Both the position numbers and the translations under genes were made by a program. Shown here in pieces: positions 44,735 through 53,088 of a stretch of 64,000 bases of DNA. Source of the DNA: Chitinophagaceae bacterium UBA4411 (GTDB taxonomy: Bacteria; Bacteroidota; Bacteroidia; Chitinophagales; Chitinophagaceae); NCBI GenBank assembly GCA_002400415.1, contig DGQP01000007.1, forward strand, positions 214,348 through 278,347, read 5' to 3'. Positions within the stretch are counted from its first letter, which is position 1, and each line of letters begins with the position of its first letter. The notes under the pieces are model-generated. The model was not told the origin of the DNA. It searched no databases and saw only the letters and a list, made by a program, of their open reading frames with translations.

Positions 44735-45477
44735 AGCGAATGATTTGTGTGTGTTTGTTAAGTACCCTGCTTTTCGTTGCCTGCAAAAAGAAAGAGCAAT
44801 CCGGAACTGAAGTGGGTAAAACTGCAAATGCCGCGGCAAAGATGGCTGTCTGCGGCAAGGAAATATTAACTGATAAGCCCGTAAAGGCAGGGGAAACCGG
44901 TATCATATTGCCGGCCGGTACAAAACTGTGTATCACTCCGGACAATATGGAAATACGGGTCGAATTGCCTGAAGGATATGCTTTTCTTTCTGAGGAAATA
45001 TCGTTTACAGAGAAGGCACTGCCGGTGTTTGCCACTTACGCCTGCTACTGCAGTGTGGTGAATAATGCTTGCCAGGTATTTTATGCGGAGGGTCTTGGCT
45101 TTGGATGTCTTCAGTCATCCTGTACAGGGTCCTGTACCGGTAAGTTTACCTATAAGGGTTATAGTGTGGACCGGCTCATCCATCTTGCAGATAAGGAAGC
45201 TTTTTTCAATTTACCCGAAGTACATGAATTGATCCGGGCACTCATAAAAGATGTTTCTCCACTGGAAGCCTATGGAAAATTTTCCGTCCTCGGTGTTTCC
45301 TTCTATTTGGTACAGCAGGAAAAGGTTTTTCTTGAAAAAGCAAGCTGTGACTGTGAAGGTACCCAGGCCTGCAAGTTAAAGGTGATTAATCTCCCGCCAA
45401 GAACGGGTGAACCAGCAGCTAAGAAAATATATTTCTGTGAAGGTGGTTGCAATGGCTGCGAACTGACCATCAATTGA
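44731..45477 (+). CDS. Cys-rich lipoprotein of the transfer operon, unrecognised
   Basis: The 248-residue protein has a lipobox (LLFVACKKKEQ, Cys18). About 20 Cys are arranged in clusters: YACYCSVVNNACQVF, then CLQSSCTGSCTG, CDCEGTQAC and a final CEGGCNGCEL. Many disulfides or metal sites would be expected in the periplasm or at the surface. The start overlaps traG by 4 bp. I do not recognise it. Confidence 0.75.
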   Translation: MKRMICVCLLSTLLFVACKKKEQSGTEVGKTANAAAKMAVCGKEILTDKPVKAGETGIILPAGTKLCITPDNMEIRVELPEGYAFLSEEISFTEKALPVFATYACYCSVVNNACQVFYAEGLGFGCLQSSCTGSCTGKFTYKGYSVDRLIHLADKEAFFNLPEVHELIRALIKDVSPLEAYGKFSVLGVSFYLVQQEKVFLEKASCDCEGTQACKLKVINLPPRTGEPAAKKIYFCEGGCNGCELTIN

Positions 45478-45513
45478 AGAAGATCTTTTTCATGTCCATT
45501 CCTGGTTGCGGCT

Positions 45514-45556
45514 ATACAGGATCGTCCTCCCGAAATTTCGGGAGGACACCTGTATC
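45514..45556. repeat. Long near-perfect palindrome between tra genes
   Basis: The centre is the perfect 24-bp palindrome GTCCTCC CGAAATTTCG GGAGGAC (45524-45547). Flanking ATACAGG and CCTGTAT extend it to about 43 bp with small mismatches. It lies 16 bp before the next gene and would form a very stable hairpin in RNA. It may control the following gene or be a small mobile repeat. Confidence 0.75.
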
Positions 45557-45571
45557 CTTAAAAATTAGTGT

Positions 45572-46240
45572 ATGAAAAAAATAATGATAACGCTGGCCAT
45601 ACTTCTGAGTGTGCATTGCCAGGCCCAGTTTCCGATAGCCGAGATTATCAAAGCCGGTATCAAAAAAGTGATTGTGGCGGTTGACCTGAAGATCCAGAAA
45701 CTCCAGAATAAAACGATCTGGCTGCAGAATGCCCAAAAGACCCTGGAGAATGTTTTATCCAAAACGAAGTTAACAGAGATCAGCGGTTGGGTGGAAAAGC
45801 AGCGAAAACTCTATGATGAGTATTTCCAGGAACTAAAGAAGGTAAAAAATGCGCTTAGTTATTATCACCGGATCAAAGATATAATTGAAGACCAGGTGGC
45901 CATGGTAAAGGAATACAAGGCAGCCTGGGCCCTGTTCCGGCAGGACCGGAATTTCTCGGCCGCGGAACTGGAGTATATGAGCGAGGTCTATACCGGAATG
46001 CTGGGAGAAAGTGTCAAGGCTATTGACCAGTTGCTCCTTGTTGTGAATGCCTTTACCACCCAGATGACTGATGCGGCAAGGATGGAAATTATCAATACAG
46101 CCGCTGATGAAATGGAAAAGGGATTCATGGACCTGAAAGAGTTTAACAACCAAAATAAACTCATCAGTCTTCAGCGGGCATCTGCCAGAGGTGAGATTGA
46201 ATACATTAAAAAATTATACGGGTTAACCCCCAACCCCTAA
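45572..46240 (+). CDS. traI: TraI-like conjugation protein, copy 1
   Basis: The 222-residue protein has a signal peptide (SVHCQAQ) and is almost entirely helical. It ends in DLKEFNNQNKLISLQRA and IKKLYGL. It belongs to the Bacteroidetes TraI-like periplasmic proteins, not the F-plasmid relaxase of the same name. Its last residues TPNP and its TAA are formed by a CCCC/GGGG hairpin (46234-46245). Confidence 0.75.
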   Translation: MKKIMITLAILLSVHCQAQFPIAEIIKAGIKKVIVAVDLKIQKLQNKTIWLQNAQKTLENVLSKTKLTEISGWVEKQRKLYDEYFQELKKVKNALSYYHRIKDIIEDQVAMVKEYKAAWALFRQDRNFSAAELEYMSEVYTGMLGESVKAIDQLLLVVNAFTTQMTDAARMEIINTAADEMEKGFMDLKEFNNQNKLISLQRASARGEIEYIKKLYGLTPNP

Positions 46241-46245
46241 AGGGG
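46234..46245. repeat. CCCC-GGGG hairpin, copy 3
   Basis: CCCCT - aa - AGGGG contains the stop codon of the preceding gene, so this repeat has set the end of that protein. Confidence 0.65.
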
Positions 46246-46261
46246 AGTAAAATACATTATT

Positions 46262-46882
46262 ATGAAAAAGTTACTAATACTGCTGACACTGGTCATTCAC
46301 AGCGCCTGTTTTTCACAATCCCAGGAAACAAAGCAACTCCTGCTGAATGTAGAAAAACTGGCACAGCTAAAATTGATGCTTTCGCATATGAAGACAGGTT
46401 ACCAGATTCTGGAGAAGGGCTATACCTCAATCAAAAATATTTCTCAGGGCAATTTCAACCTGCACCGGGATTTCCTGGACGGGTTGTTACAGGTCAGTCC
46501 TGCTGTAAAGCAATACAGTAAGGTTGCGGACATTATCAGGGTTCAATTGAAACTGGTGAAAGAAAGTAAAGCTGCACTCGCAGAATTCCGGGGCAGCAAA
46601 CAATTTACGATAACTGAAATCGAGTACCTGGGAAATGTATATGCCAACCTGCTGAAAGAATGTCTGAAAACACTGGATGAACTGGCTATGGTGGTCACGG
46701 CAGGTAAACTTCGTATGAGTGATGATGAACGGCTGCAGGCTATTGACAAAATATATGATGAGGTGATGGAGCAATATACTTTCCTGAATGAATTCAATAA
46801 CGGCACCGCTGTCCTCTCTCTGCAACGAGAAAAGGAGAAGATGGATATTGATTTAATGAGAAAGGTCCACGGTTTAAAATGA
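46262..46882 (+). CDS. TraI-like paralogue (TerB-annotated type)
   Basis: The 206-residue secreted helical protein shares its tail with the preceding gene: FLNEFNNGTAVLSLQREKE here, FNNQNKLISLQRA there, and KVHGL against KLYGL. The two are an old tandem duplication. Such proteins are sometimes labelled TerB family in Bacteroidota elements. The role in transfer is unknown. Confidence 0.7.
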   Translation: MKKLLILLTLVIHSACFSQSQETKQLLLNVEKLAQLKLMLSHMKTGYQILEKGYTSIKNISQGNFNLHRDFLDGLLQVSPAVKQYSKVADIIRVQLKLVKESKAALAEFRGSKQFTITEIEYLGNVYANLLKECLKTLDELAMVVTAGKLRMSDDERLQAIDKIYDEVMEQYTFLNEFNNGTAVLSLQREKEKMDIDLMRKVHGLK

Positions 46883-46886
46883 AACT

Positions 46887-48035
46887 ATGAGAGTATTTTT
46901 GAGATTGATTTGTGTGTTGGTGGTTTTATTATTGCCTTCTGTGGCGGATGCCCAGATCGCCACCCGTATACGTTCCATGCACGAAGTGCTGGAACAACTT
47001 TATGACGATATGATGCCTTTGTGCAGCCGTTTAATAGGTGTTGGAAGGGGTATTGCCGGTTTTGCTGCCACCTGGTATATTGCCACCAGAGTATGGGGGC
47101 ATATTGCCCGTGCGGAGGCTATTGATTTTTATCCACTGTTCCGGCCCTTTGTGCTGGGTTTTGCTATTTTGATTTTCCCTTCCGTTATCCAACTCATCAA
47201 CCAGTTGATGAAACCCACCGTTACCGGTACTGCCCAGATGGTAAAAGATTCCGATGCAGCCGTAGCGCAATTGTTAAAGATGAAGGAGGATGCCATCAAA
47301 ACAACAGCCTATTGGCAGATGTATGTGGGTGAGACCGGAAGGGGCGACCGGGATAAATGGTATAAGTATCATTACGGAGATAAAAAAGAAGGATGGCTGA
47401 AAAGTATCGGCAATAATATCCGCTTTGCTTTTGACAAATTTGGCTATAACCTCCGTAACCAGATCAAACAATGGATGGCAGAAGTATTAAAGGTATTATT
47501 TGAGGCCGCTGCCCTTTGCATCAATACCATCCGCACTTTTTATATGATCGTTCTGGCGATCCTTGGCCCGTTGGTATTTGGTATAGCGGTCTTTGATGGC
47601 TTTCAGCATACCCTCACCGTATGGATCGCCCGTTATCTGAATATATTCTTGTGGCTGCCGGTTGCCAACATCTTCGGTGGCATCATGGGTAAGATCCAGG
47701 AGAATATGCTCAAAGAAGATCTGCAGCAGATCGCCACTAATGGTGATACGTTTTTCTCTACCACCGATACGGCTTACCTGATATTTATGATCATCGGGAT
47801 CATTGGTTATTTCACAGTCCCCTCCGTGGCAAACTATATCATCCATGCAGGCGGTAATAATGCCCTGCTTCAAAAAGTAACCAATATCATGAGCACTTCT
47901 GTCCGCAATACCGCCAGCGGATCAGCGTCGATGACAAAGGATGCCATGGGCGCTGCGTATAACCGGTTGGCCAATAGTATGGCTGACAGCAGCACCTCCG
48001 GTGGTTATTTCAAAGATAAAATTGAGGGAAAATAA
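46887..48035 (+). CDS. traJ: Conjugative transposon protein TraJ (VirB6-like)
   Basis: The 382-residue protein has a signal-like start and five to six membrane segments (GFAILIFPSVIQLINQLM, and AILGPLVFGIAVFDGFQHTL), the hallmark of TraJ/VirB6 channel proteins. It ends in a flexible hydrophilic tail rich in Ser and Asn. Confidence 0.92.
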   Translation: MRVFLRLICVLVVLLLPSVADAQIATRIRSMHEVLEQLYDDMMPLCSRLIGVGRGIAGFAATWYIATRVWGHIARAEAIDFYPLFRPFVLGFAILIFPSVIQLINQLMKPTVTGTAQMVKDSDAAVAQLLKMKEDAIKTTAYWQMYVGETGRGDRDKWYKYHYGDKKEGWLKSIGNNIRFAFDKFGYNLRNQIKQWMAEVLKVLFEAAALCINTIRTFYMIVLAILGPLVFGIAVFDGFQHTLTVWIARYLNIFLWLPVANIFGGIMGKIQENMLKEDLQQIATNGDTFFSTTDTAYLIFMIIGIIGYFTVPSVANYIIHAGGNNALLQKVTNIMSTSVRNTASGSASMTKDAMGAAYNRLANSMADSSTSGGYFKDKIEGK

Positions 48036-48656
48036 ATGTTCAGAACGACAAAAAATATAGACACCGCATTCCGGCAGGTACGGCTCTTTTCCATTGGTGT
48101 CATGGCTGTTTGCCTGATCCTGACTTTGTTCGTCAGTTACAAAAGTTACCAGTTAGCCAGTCAATCACAACAAAAGATATTTATCCTGGCGAATGGAAAG
48201 GCCCTGGAGGCTTATGCCGCAGACCGGAAAGATAATATACCGGTAGAGGCCCGTGATCATGTAAAGATGTTCCATCATTATTTCTTTACGATGGACCCAG
48301 ATGATAAGGTGATCAGCAATAATCTGACTAAGGCGCTTTACCTGGCCGATGGTTCTGCCAAACAGCAATATGACAACCTGAAAGAAAATGGGTATTACAC
48401 GAACCTGATCTCGGGTAATATCAGCCAGGAGATACAGGCAGACAGTATCATCATCAACACCAATGATTACCCGTACTATTTCCGGTACAAGGGGCTGCAA
48501 AAGATCATCCGGCCTACCACCATCGTCACACGAAGCCTAATAACGGAAGGATACCTGAGAAATGTTTCCCGCTCAGATAATAATGCCCATGGGTTTTTGA
48601 TCGAGCGGTGGAAAACGCTGGAGAATGCTGACCTGAAAGTTGAAAACCGGCAATGA
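48036..48656 (+). CDS. traK: Conjugative transposon protein TraK (VirB8-like)
   Basis: The 206-residue protein begins right after the traJ stop. It has one N-terminal membrane helix and a periplasmic VirB8-like domain: DHVKMFHHYFFTMDPDDKVI and YLADGSAKQQYDNLKENGYY are typical TraK. Confidence 0.92.
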   Translation: MFRTTKNIDTAFRQVRLFSIGVMAVCLILTLFVSYKSYQLASQSQQKIFILANGKALEAYAADRKDNIPVEARDHVKMFHHYFFTMDPDDKVISNNLTKALYLADGSAKQQYDNLKENGYYTNLISGNISQEIQADSIIINTNDYPYYFRYKGLQKIIRPTTIVTRSLITEGYLRNVSRSDNNAHGFLIERWKTLENADLKVENRQ

Positions 48657-49096
48657 TGTTTTGGAAACGAAAACGAAAGGAACCCAAAGAAAATCCGCTG
48701 CAGGATAAACTGGCCCGAACAATTGCCGGAGGGTTTGTACTGCTGCAGACCAAATTCAGTGATATGATGAATAAACGATTTGAGAATATGCCGGCCCGGC
48801 GGTTAAAGGGTTTCCTGATTGCCTTCTGTGTTTTCAGCGGAGGGCTGAGTCTGTATTTTTTTGTTTCTGCAATAGTAGCTAAACCCAGACCGGCTTTTAA
48901 GATCGACCAGGTAAAAGTGCCGCAGCATTTTGACCGTTCAGGGGACGAAGTGATGGAGAACGAGATGCCTGAGGATGTTTACCGTGAAATTCAGCAGTAC
49001 CGGTATTATATGGACAGCATCGGGGAACCCATTCGTCCGGGCTTGCAGGATTCCATGCGGATACTTGAAGAATTGTATTGGCAGCAGCAGAAGTAA
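48653..49096 (+). CDS. traL: TraL-like conjugation protein
   Basis: The 147-residue protein has a basic start, one membrane helix (FLIAFCVFSGGLSLYFFVS) and an acidic tail. It lies between traK and traM and overlaps traK by 4 bp, the position of traL in Bacteroides elements. Confidence 0.75.
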   Translation: MMFWKRKRKEPKENPLQDKLARTIAGGFVLLQTKFSDMMNKRFENMPARRLKGFLIAFCVFSGGLSLYFFVSAIVAKPRPAFKIDQVKVPQHFDRSGDEVMENEMPEDVYREIQQYRYYMDSIGEPIRPGLQDSMRILEELYWQQQK

Positions 49097-49146
49097 AGTT
49101 GAAGGATGATGTCAAGATAAAATTAATAACCAGTAAAAATGTGTGT

Positions 49147-50343
49147 ATGAATAGCAATGTGAAGCAAAGAAAATTACTGTTGGTGTTGCCCCTGCTGGCG
49201 ATACCGTTTCTGACCATGGCTTTCTGGGCCCTGGGTGGTGGAAAAGGAAAAGAGAAAATGACTGAAAATACCCCCGGTTTGAACCTTGATTTGCCCGATG
49301 CCCGGTTAAAAGAAGATAAATTAATGGACAAACTCAGTTTTTATGAGAAGGCGGACAAGGATAGTATGCGGATGGCCGAGTGGATGCGAAGTGATCCCTA
49401 TTACAAAAGGGATACCAGCCCGGTTTTTCCCAATGAACTGGAGGAACTGACAACAATGACCGCAGGGAAATATAACCAGCGGTTAAACAGTTCCCCTTAC
49501 GAGGGGAATACCAATAAACCGGAGGACCAATTGCTACAAAAATTGCAGTTGCTTGAAGCGGAAATGAAAAAGAACAGTTCAGGCAATTATGAAGAAAAAT
49601 CAACGGCACCATTACCCGGCAATGAACTTTCCGCTGAACTCAACCGGCTGGAGCAATTACTTAAAGTAAATAATGTTTCCCCAACCGAAGACCCTGAAAT
49701 GAAACAATTAGAAGGTACGCTGGATAAAATACTTGACATCCAGCATCCGCAGCGGGTGAAAGAACGGTCAGCCAGGAATAAGGAAGCTGTCTATGCCGTC
49801 CGCAAAACTTCGGCTGCTGATACTATCGTAAAAGGGTTTTACAGTTTCAGTGAGGAAAAGGAATTTGAGGCAGAGGAACAAAATTCCATTGAGGCGATCA
49901 TTGCGAGTAACCAAACCATTGTGAACGGGGCCGTTGTGAAATTCCGATTGCTGCATGAAGTGTATATACAGGGAAAACTGATCCCGAAAGATATATTGGT
50001 ATCCGGAATTGCCTCCCTGGAAGGGGAAAGACTTCAGGTGGAAATTAACTCTATCCGGTCAGGTAAATCCATATACAACGTAAAGCTTGAAGTCTTTGAT
50101 ATGGATGGGTTGCCCGGTATTTATATACCCGGCACCATTAACCGGGATGTGGCCAAAGAATCCCTGAATAATTCACTCTCCCTGGCTGATGTCAGTTCTC
50201 TTGACCCTTCATTTAAAGCCCAGGCCACTACCACCGGTATCAGTGCCTTAAAATCACTGGTGAGTAAAAAAGCCAAGTTGATCCGGGTACAATTAAAGGC
50301 GGGTTATAAAGTATTACTCAACAATAAAAATCAAAACCCATGA
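49147..50343 (+). CDS. traM: Conjugative transposon protein TraM (VirB10-like)
   Basis: From the ATG at 49147 the product is 398 residues; a longer frame using TTG overlaps traL and is not preferred. A membrane helix (LLLVLPLLAIPFLTMAFWAL) is followed by a Pro/Glu-rich linker and the conserved beta-rich TraM domain (AIIASNQTIVNGAVVKFRLL, GLPGIYIPGTINRDVAKESL). It spans the envelope in the transfer channel. A hairpin repeat is read in frame as SSPYEGN near 49491-49508. Confidence 0.92.
   Translation: MNSNVKQRKLLLVLPLLAIPFLTMAFWALGGGKGKEKMTENTPGLNLDLPDARLKEDKLMDKLSFYEKADKDSMRMAEWMRSDPYYKRDTSPVFPNELEELTTMTAGKYNQRLNSSPYEGNTNKPEDQLLQKLQLLEAEMKKNSSGNYEEKSTAPLPGNELSAELNRLEQLLKVNNVSPTEDPEMKQLEGTLDKILDIQHPQRVKERSARNKEAVYAVRKTSAADTIVKGFYSFSEEKEFEAEEQNSIEAIIASNQTIVNGAVVKFRLLHEVYIQGKLIPKDILVSGIASLEGERLQVEINSIRSGKSIYNVKLEVFDMDGLPGIYIPGTINRDVAKESLNNSLSLADVSSLDPSFKAQATTTGISALKSLVSKKAKLIRVQLKAGYKVLLNNKNQNP
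49491..49508. repeat. CCCC-GGGG hairpin, copy 4, inside traM
   Basis: TTCCCCT - tacg - AGGGGAA has perfect 7-bp arms. It lies in the variable linker of TraM and keeps the frame, as does the copy in traG (43905-43916). Confidence 0.6.
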
Positions 50344-51095
50344 AACAAATCTTATTTATTCTCCTTACCGTAATGAACGCAGCTTTTGCACAACAGCCTT
50401 TATCCATCAGCACGGATAAAACCACTTCGCTGATCTTTCCTTTTCCTATTAAGTATGTGGACAGGGGAACCAGGGATATACTGGTACAACCGGTAAAAGA
50501 AGATGAACGTATCCTGCTCGTGAAAGCAGCCAGTAAACAATTTGCTGAAACGAATCTGAGTGTCGTTACTGGTGACGGGAATGTCTATGAGTTCACCGTG
50601 AACTATACGCCTCAGCCTTCTGTGCTGGTGCTCCATTTGCCACCGAACAAGAAGGCGACGATCTCCGCTTATGCAAATGCGATATTGAACAATCCCCCGA
50701 GAAGAATCTCGAAGGTTGAGCATGGAGCTGTGATTACCAAGTTGTCCGGCATTTATATCAAAGACGATGTGATCTACTACCAACTGGAGATCCACAATCA
50801 TTCACCGCTGGACTTTGATATTGAACTGCTGAAGTTTTTCATTACCGATAAGAAAAAGTCGAAACGAAGCTCTGTACAGGAAAATGAACTGGTGCCCTTG
50901 TATGTGGCGGGTAACAGGTCGAAGGTGAAGGCGTATAACTTCTCAGTTATTGTGGTGGCGCTGGACAAGTTCACGATACCTGATGCGAAATTTCTCGGTA
51001 TTCAGCTCATGGAGAAAAACGGGGGAAGACATTTTAACCTGAAAATATATAACCGACAGATCCTCAGGGCAAGGATGCTGCCTGAACTCAATTGA
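50340..51095 (+). CDS. traN: Conjugative transposon protein TraN (DUF4138, VirB9-like)
   Basis: The 251-residue protein has a signal peptide (NAAFAQQ) and the DUF4138 pattern SLIFPFPIKYVDRGTRDILV with YYQLEIHNHSPLDFDIELL. It overlaps traM by 4 bp and is the outer-membrane-side partner of the channel. Confidence 0.9.
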   Translation: MKQILFILLTVMNAAFAQQPLSISTDKTTSLIFPFPIKYVDRGTRDILVQPVKEDERILLVKAASKQFAETNLSVVTGDGNVYEFTVNYTPQPSVLVLHLPPNKKATISAYANAILNNPPRRISKVEHGAVITKLSGIYIKDDVIYYQLEIHNHSPLDFDIELLKFFITDKKKSKRSSVQENELVPLYVAGNRSKVKAYNFSVIVVALDKFTIPDAKFLGIQLMEKNGGRHFNLKIYNRQILRARMLPELN

Positions 51096-51098
51096 ACT

Positions 51099-52478
51099 AT
51101 GGAAAAAAGTCATGTGATATCAGACAGCCTGTTCAATGAAGCGCAGGCAGAATTTGCAATAGGCCGCAACTGGATTGCTTATAATACCAAGACCTATTTC
51201 CTGGACAATGCAGATATGTGGTTTTTCCGGGAAAAGGATGAAGCGATTGAATTTGCTAATGATAATATTAGTGACGTTGATTCCTATGCTGTGATCTATG
51301 CGAATTCCATGATCTCGCTCATGCGGCAATTGCCTTATGGGCAAGACATTCATTTTAACCTGACACAAAAGGAACTCGAGGAACTGTTCCAATCAATTGA
51401 CTGGCAGGATGCATTCTATGACCCATTGCATAATACCATTGAAGCATCAACGGAACAGGAGAAAGACGACCTGGCCAAGATGGAAACCCTGCTCGTTGAA
51501 TGGGAGAACCTTTACAACAGGGACCCCGAAGCTGCCCTGCAACTGGCAACTACTTACTGGGAAGGGCATCCAATGCAAACTTATAAAGAAGATTTTCTAA
51601 CAATTAAATATGACCTTATGAACGAACGAAATTTCGATTACCTGAAATCTAATATCAGGAATCATGGCTTTGGCGAGACGCTGGGGCCGGAACTGGAAAA
51701 AGCCCTTAAAGAAGGGCAGGCAGAATTTACCCTGGGGTTTAAGACTGAAGTGAATAAGCGGGAAATGGAAGCAACGCTTTATTTCAAGAAATCCAATGAA
51801 TCCGATTTGTACTTTTTCAATAAGTACGATACCCGACTGAAAAATGAAAAGGATGAAACCATTGCCCAGACCTTTTACATTAATAACGGATGGGGCGTTA
51901 CGCTGAAAGAGGCATATAACCTGCTTAACGGCCGTGCGGTGCACAAGGAACTAACGAGCAAAGACCAGGAAAAATACCAGGCCTGGATACAACTGGATTT
52001 TTCGGCTAAAGACAAGCATGGCAATTTTGAAAGAAAGCAGTTCCACCAGAATTATGGTTATGACCTGAAAGAGGCTTTAAGCTATTATCCTATTAAGGAG
52101 ATGCAGCAGAAGGAAGACATGGAAAAGCTGATCCGTTCGCTGGAGAAGGGTAATGTTCAGATGGTGACTATGCAGATCTCCGGTAAGGATGAAAGGGTCT
52201 TTATTGAAGCTAACCCGCAATACAAAACCATTAACCTGTACAACAGTAAATTTCAGCGCCTGGACCAGGAACAGCGTCAGGAACTTATGAATAAGCCTGA
52301 ATTAAAAGAGGGCAAAGAGCAAGGCAAAGGGAAGGAAAAAAGCCAGGAGCTGGGAAAGGAGGACCAGCCCGAAAAAAAGCAGGGTAAAGGCCGTAAAGTA
52401 AATGGAGGATCTGCCGGTGAGGATAACGGCCTTGTAACCAAGAAGCGTAGTTCCAACAAAAAAGGGCTGGGTATATAA
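51099..52478 (+). CDS. DUF3945-like mobile-element protein
   Basis: The 459-residue protein has an acidic N-terminal part. The middle shows QNYGYDLKEALSYYPIKEM and VFIEANPQYKTINLYNSKFQ, a pattern seen in DUF3945 proteins of Bacteroidota conjugative elements. It ends with a highly basic Lys/Gly tail that may bind nucleic acid. It follows traN by 3 bp. Function is unknown. Confidence 0.65.
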   Translation: MEKSHVISDSLFNEAQAEFAIGRNWIAYNTKTYFLDNADMWFFREKDEAIEFANDNISDVDSYAVIYANSMISLMRQLPYGQDIHFNLTQKELEELFQSIDWQDAFYDPLHNTIEASTEQEKDDLAKMETLLVEWENLYNRDPEAALQLATTYWEGHPMQTYKEDFLTIKYDLMNERNFDYLKSNIRNHGFGETLGPELEKALKEGQAEFTLGFKTEVNKREMEATLYFKKSNESDLYFFNKYDTRLKNEKDETIAQTFYINNGWGVTLKEAYNLLNGRAVHKELTSKDQEKYQAWIQLDFSAKDKHGNFERKQFHQNYGYDLKEALSYYPIKEMQQKEDMEKLIRSLEKGNVQMVTMQISGKDERVFIEANPQYKTINLYNSKFQRLDQEQRQELMNKPELKEGKEQGKGKEKSQELGKEDQPEKKQGKGRKVNGGSAGEDNGLVTKKRSSNKKGLGI

Positions 52479-52778
52479 ATGCTGGGTTGGGCTGAATGGC
52501 AAACTTTGTTTTACCGGAAAGCTGTTGCTGATAACCGGATCAGCCCAACCCATATCAGCTTGTACTTTGCCCTGCAGCATGAGGCCGGGCATACGCTTTC
52601 CATTCCTTTTTACCTGCAGCGTACCATCGTGATGCAAAAGGCCAAGATCTGTTCACCCGTCACACTCAACCGGTGTTTAAAGGAACTGCATCTATATGGG
52701 TATATCGATTACCGGCCGAGTTATATGCCTGGCAGGAGTATGGTGGGGTTGATTGCTTTGGATACTGAAATTGTATGA
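52479..52778 (+). CDS. Small winged-helix-like protein
   Basis: The 99-residue protein has the form of a replication or conversion-type winged helix: ISPTHISLYFALQHEAG, KAKICSPVTLNRCLKELHLY and GYIDYRPSYMPGRS. It begins directly after the previous stop and likely binds DNA. No exact family is assigned. Confidence 0.6.
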   Translation: MLGWAEWQTLFYRKAVADNRISPTHISLYFALQHEAGHTLSIPFYLQRTIVMQKAKICSPVTLNRCLKELHLYGYIDYRPSYMPGRSMVGLIALDTEIV

Positions 52779-52785
52779 TTGAAAA

Positions 52786-53079
52786 ATGTGCGATATGGAA
52801 ACGCTTGTGAATGTTGTTGTGGTTCCGGAGGCCGACTGGCAAAAATTGCTTCAAGGGCAAGCGGAACTGCTCCGGCTGGTTCAGGAATTAAAGGGAAAGA
52901 TCCCGGCTGCAGCCGCTGTTGTTCCCTTTATTACTGCGATGGAGTTTATGCAGGCCGTCCGGATCGGGCGGACCAAGTTTGACCAGTTGGTGGCGGCGAA
53001 TAAAGTAAAGACGATCAAGAAGGACCGGAAGATCTATGTGCCGGTGGGGGAGGTGGAGCGGTATTTTAAGAGTATCTAA
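52786..53079 (+). CDS. Excisionase-like helix-turn-helix protein
   Basis: The 97-residue protein has an N-terminal coiled coil and a MerR/excisionase-type helix-turn-helix (FMQAVRIGRTKFDQLVAANK, then KVKTIKKDRKIYVPVGEVER). Such small proteins in ICEs bend DNA for excision or regulate it. ATG 52786 is used; another in-frame ATG lies at 52795. Confidence 0.75.
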   Translation: MCDMETLVNVVVVPEADWQKLLQGQAELLRLVQELKGKIPAAAAVVPFITAMEFMQAVRIGRTKFDQLVAANKVKTIKKDRKIYVPVGEVERYFKSI

Positions 53080-53088
53080 TCCACTGTA

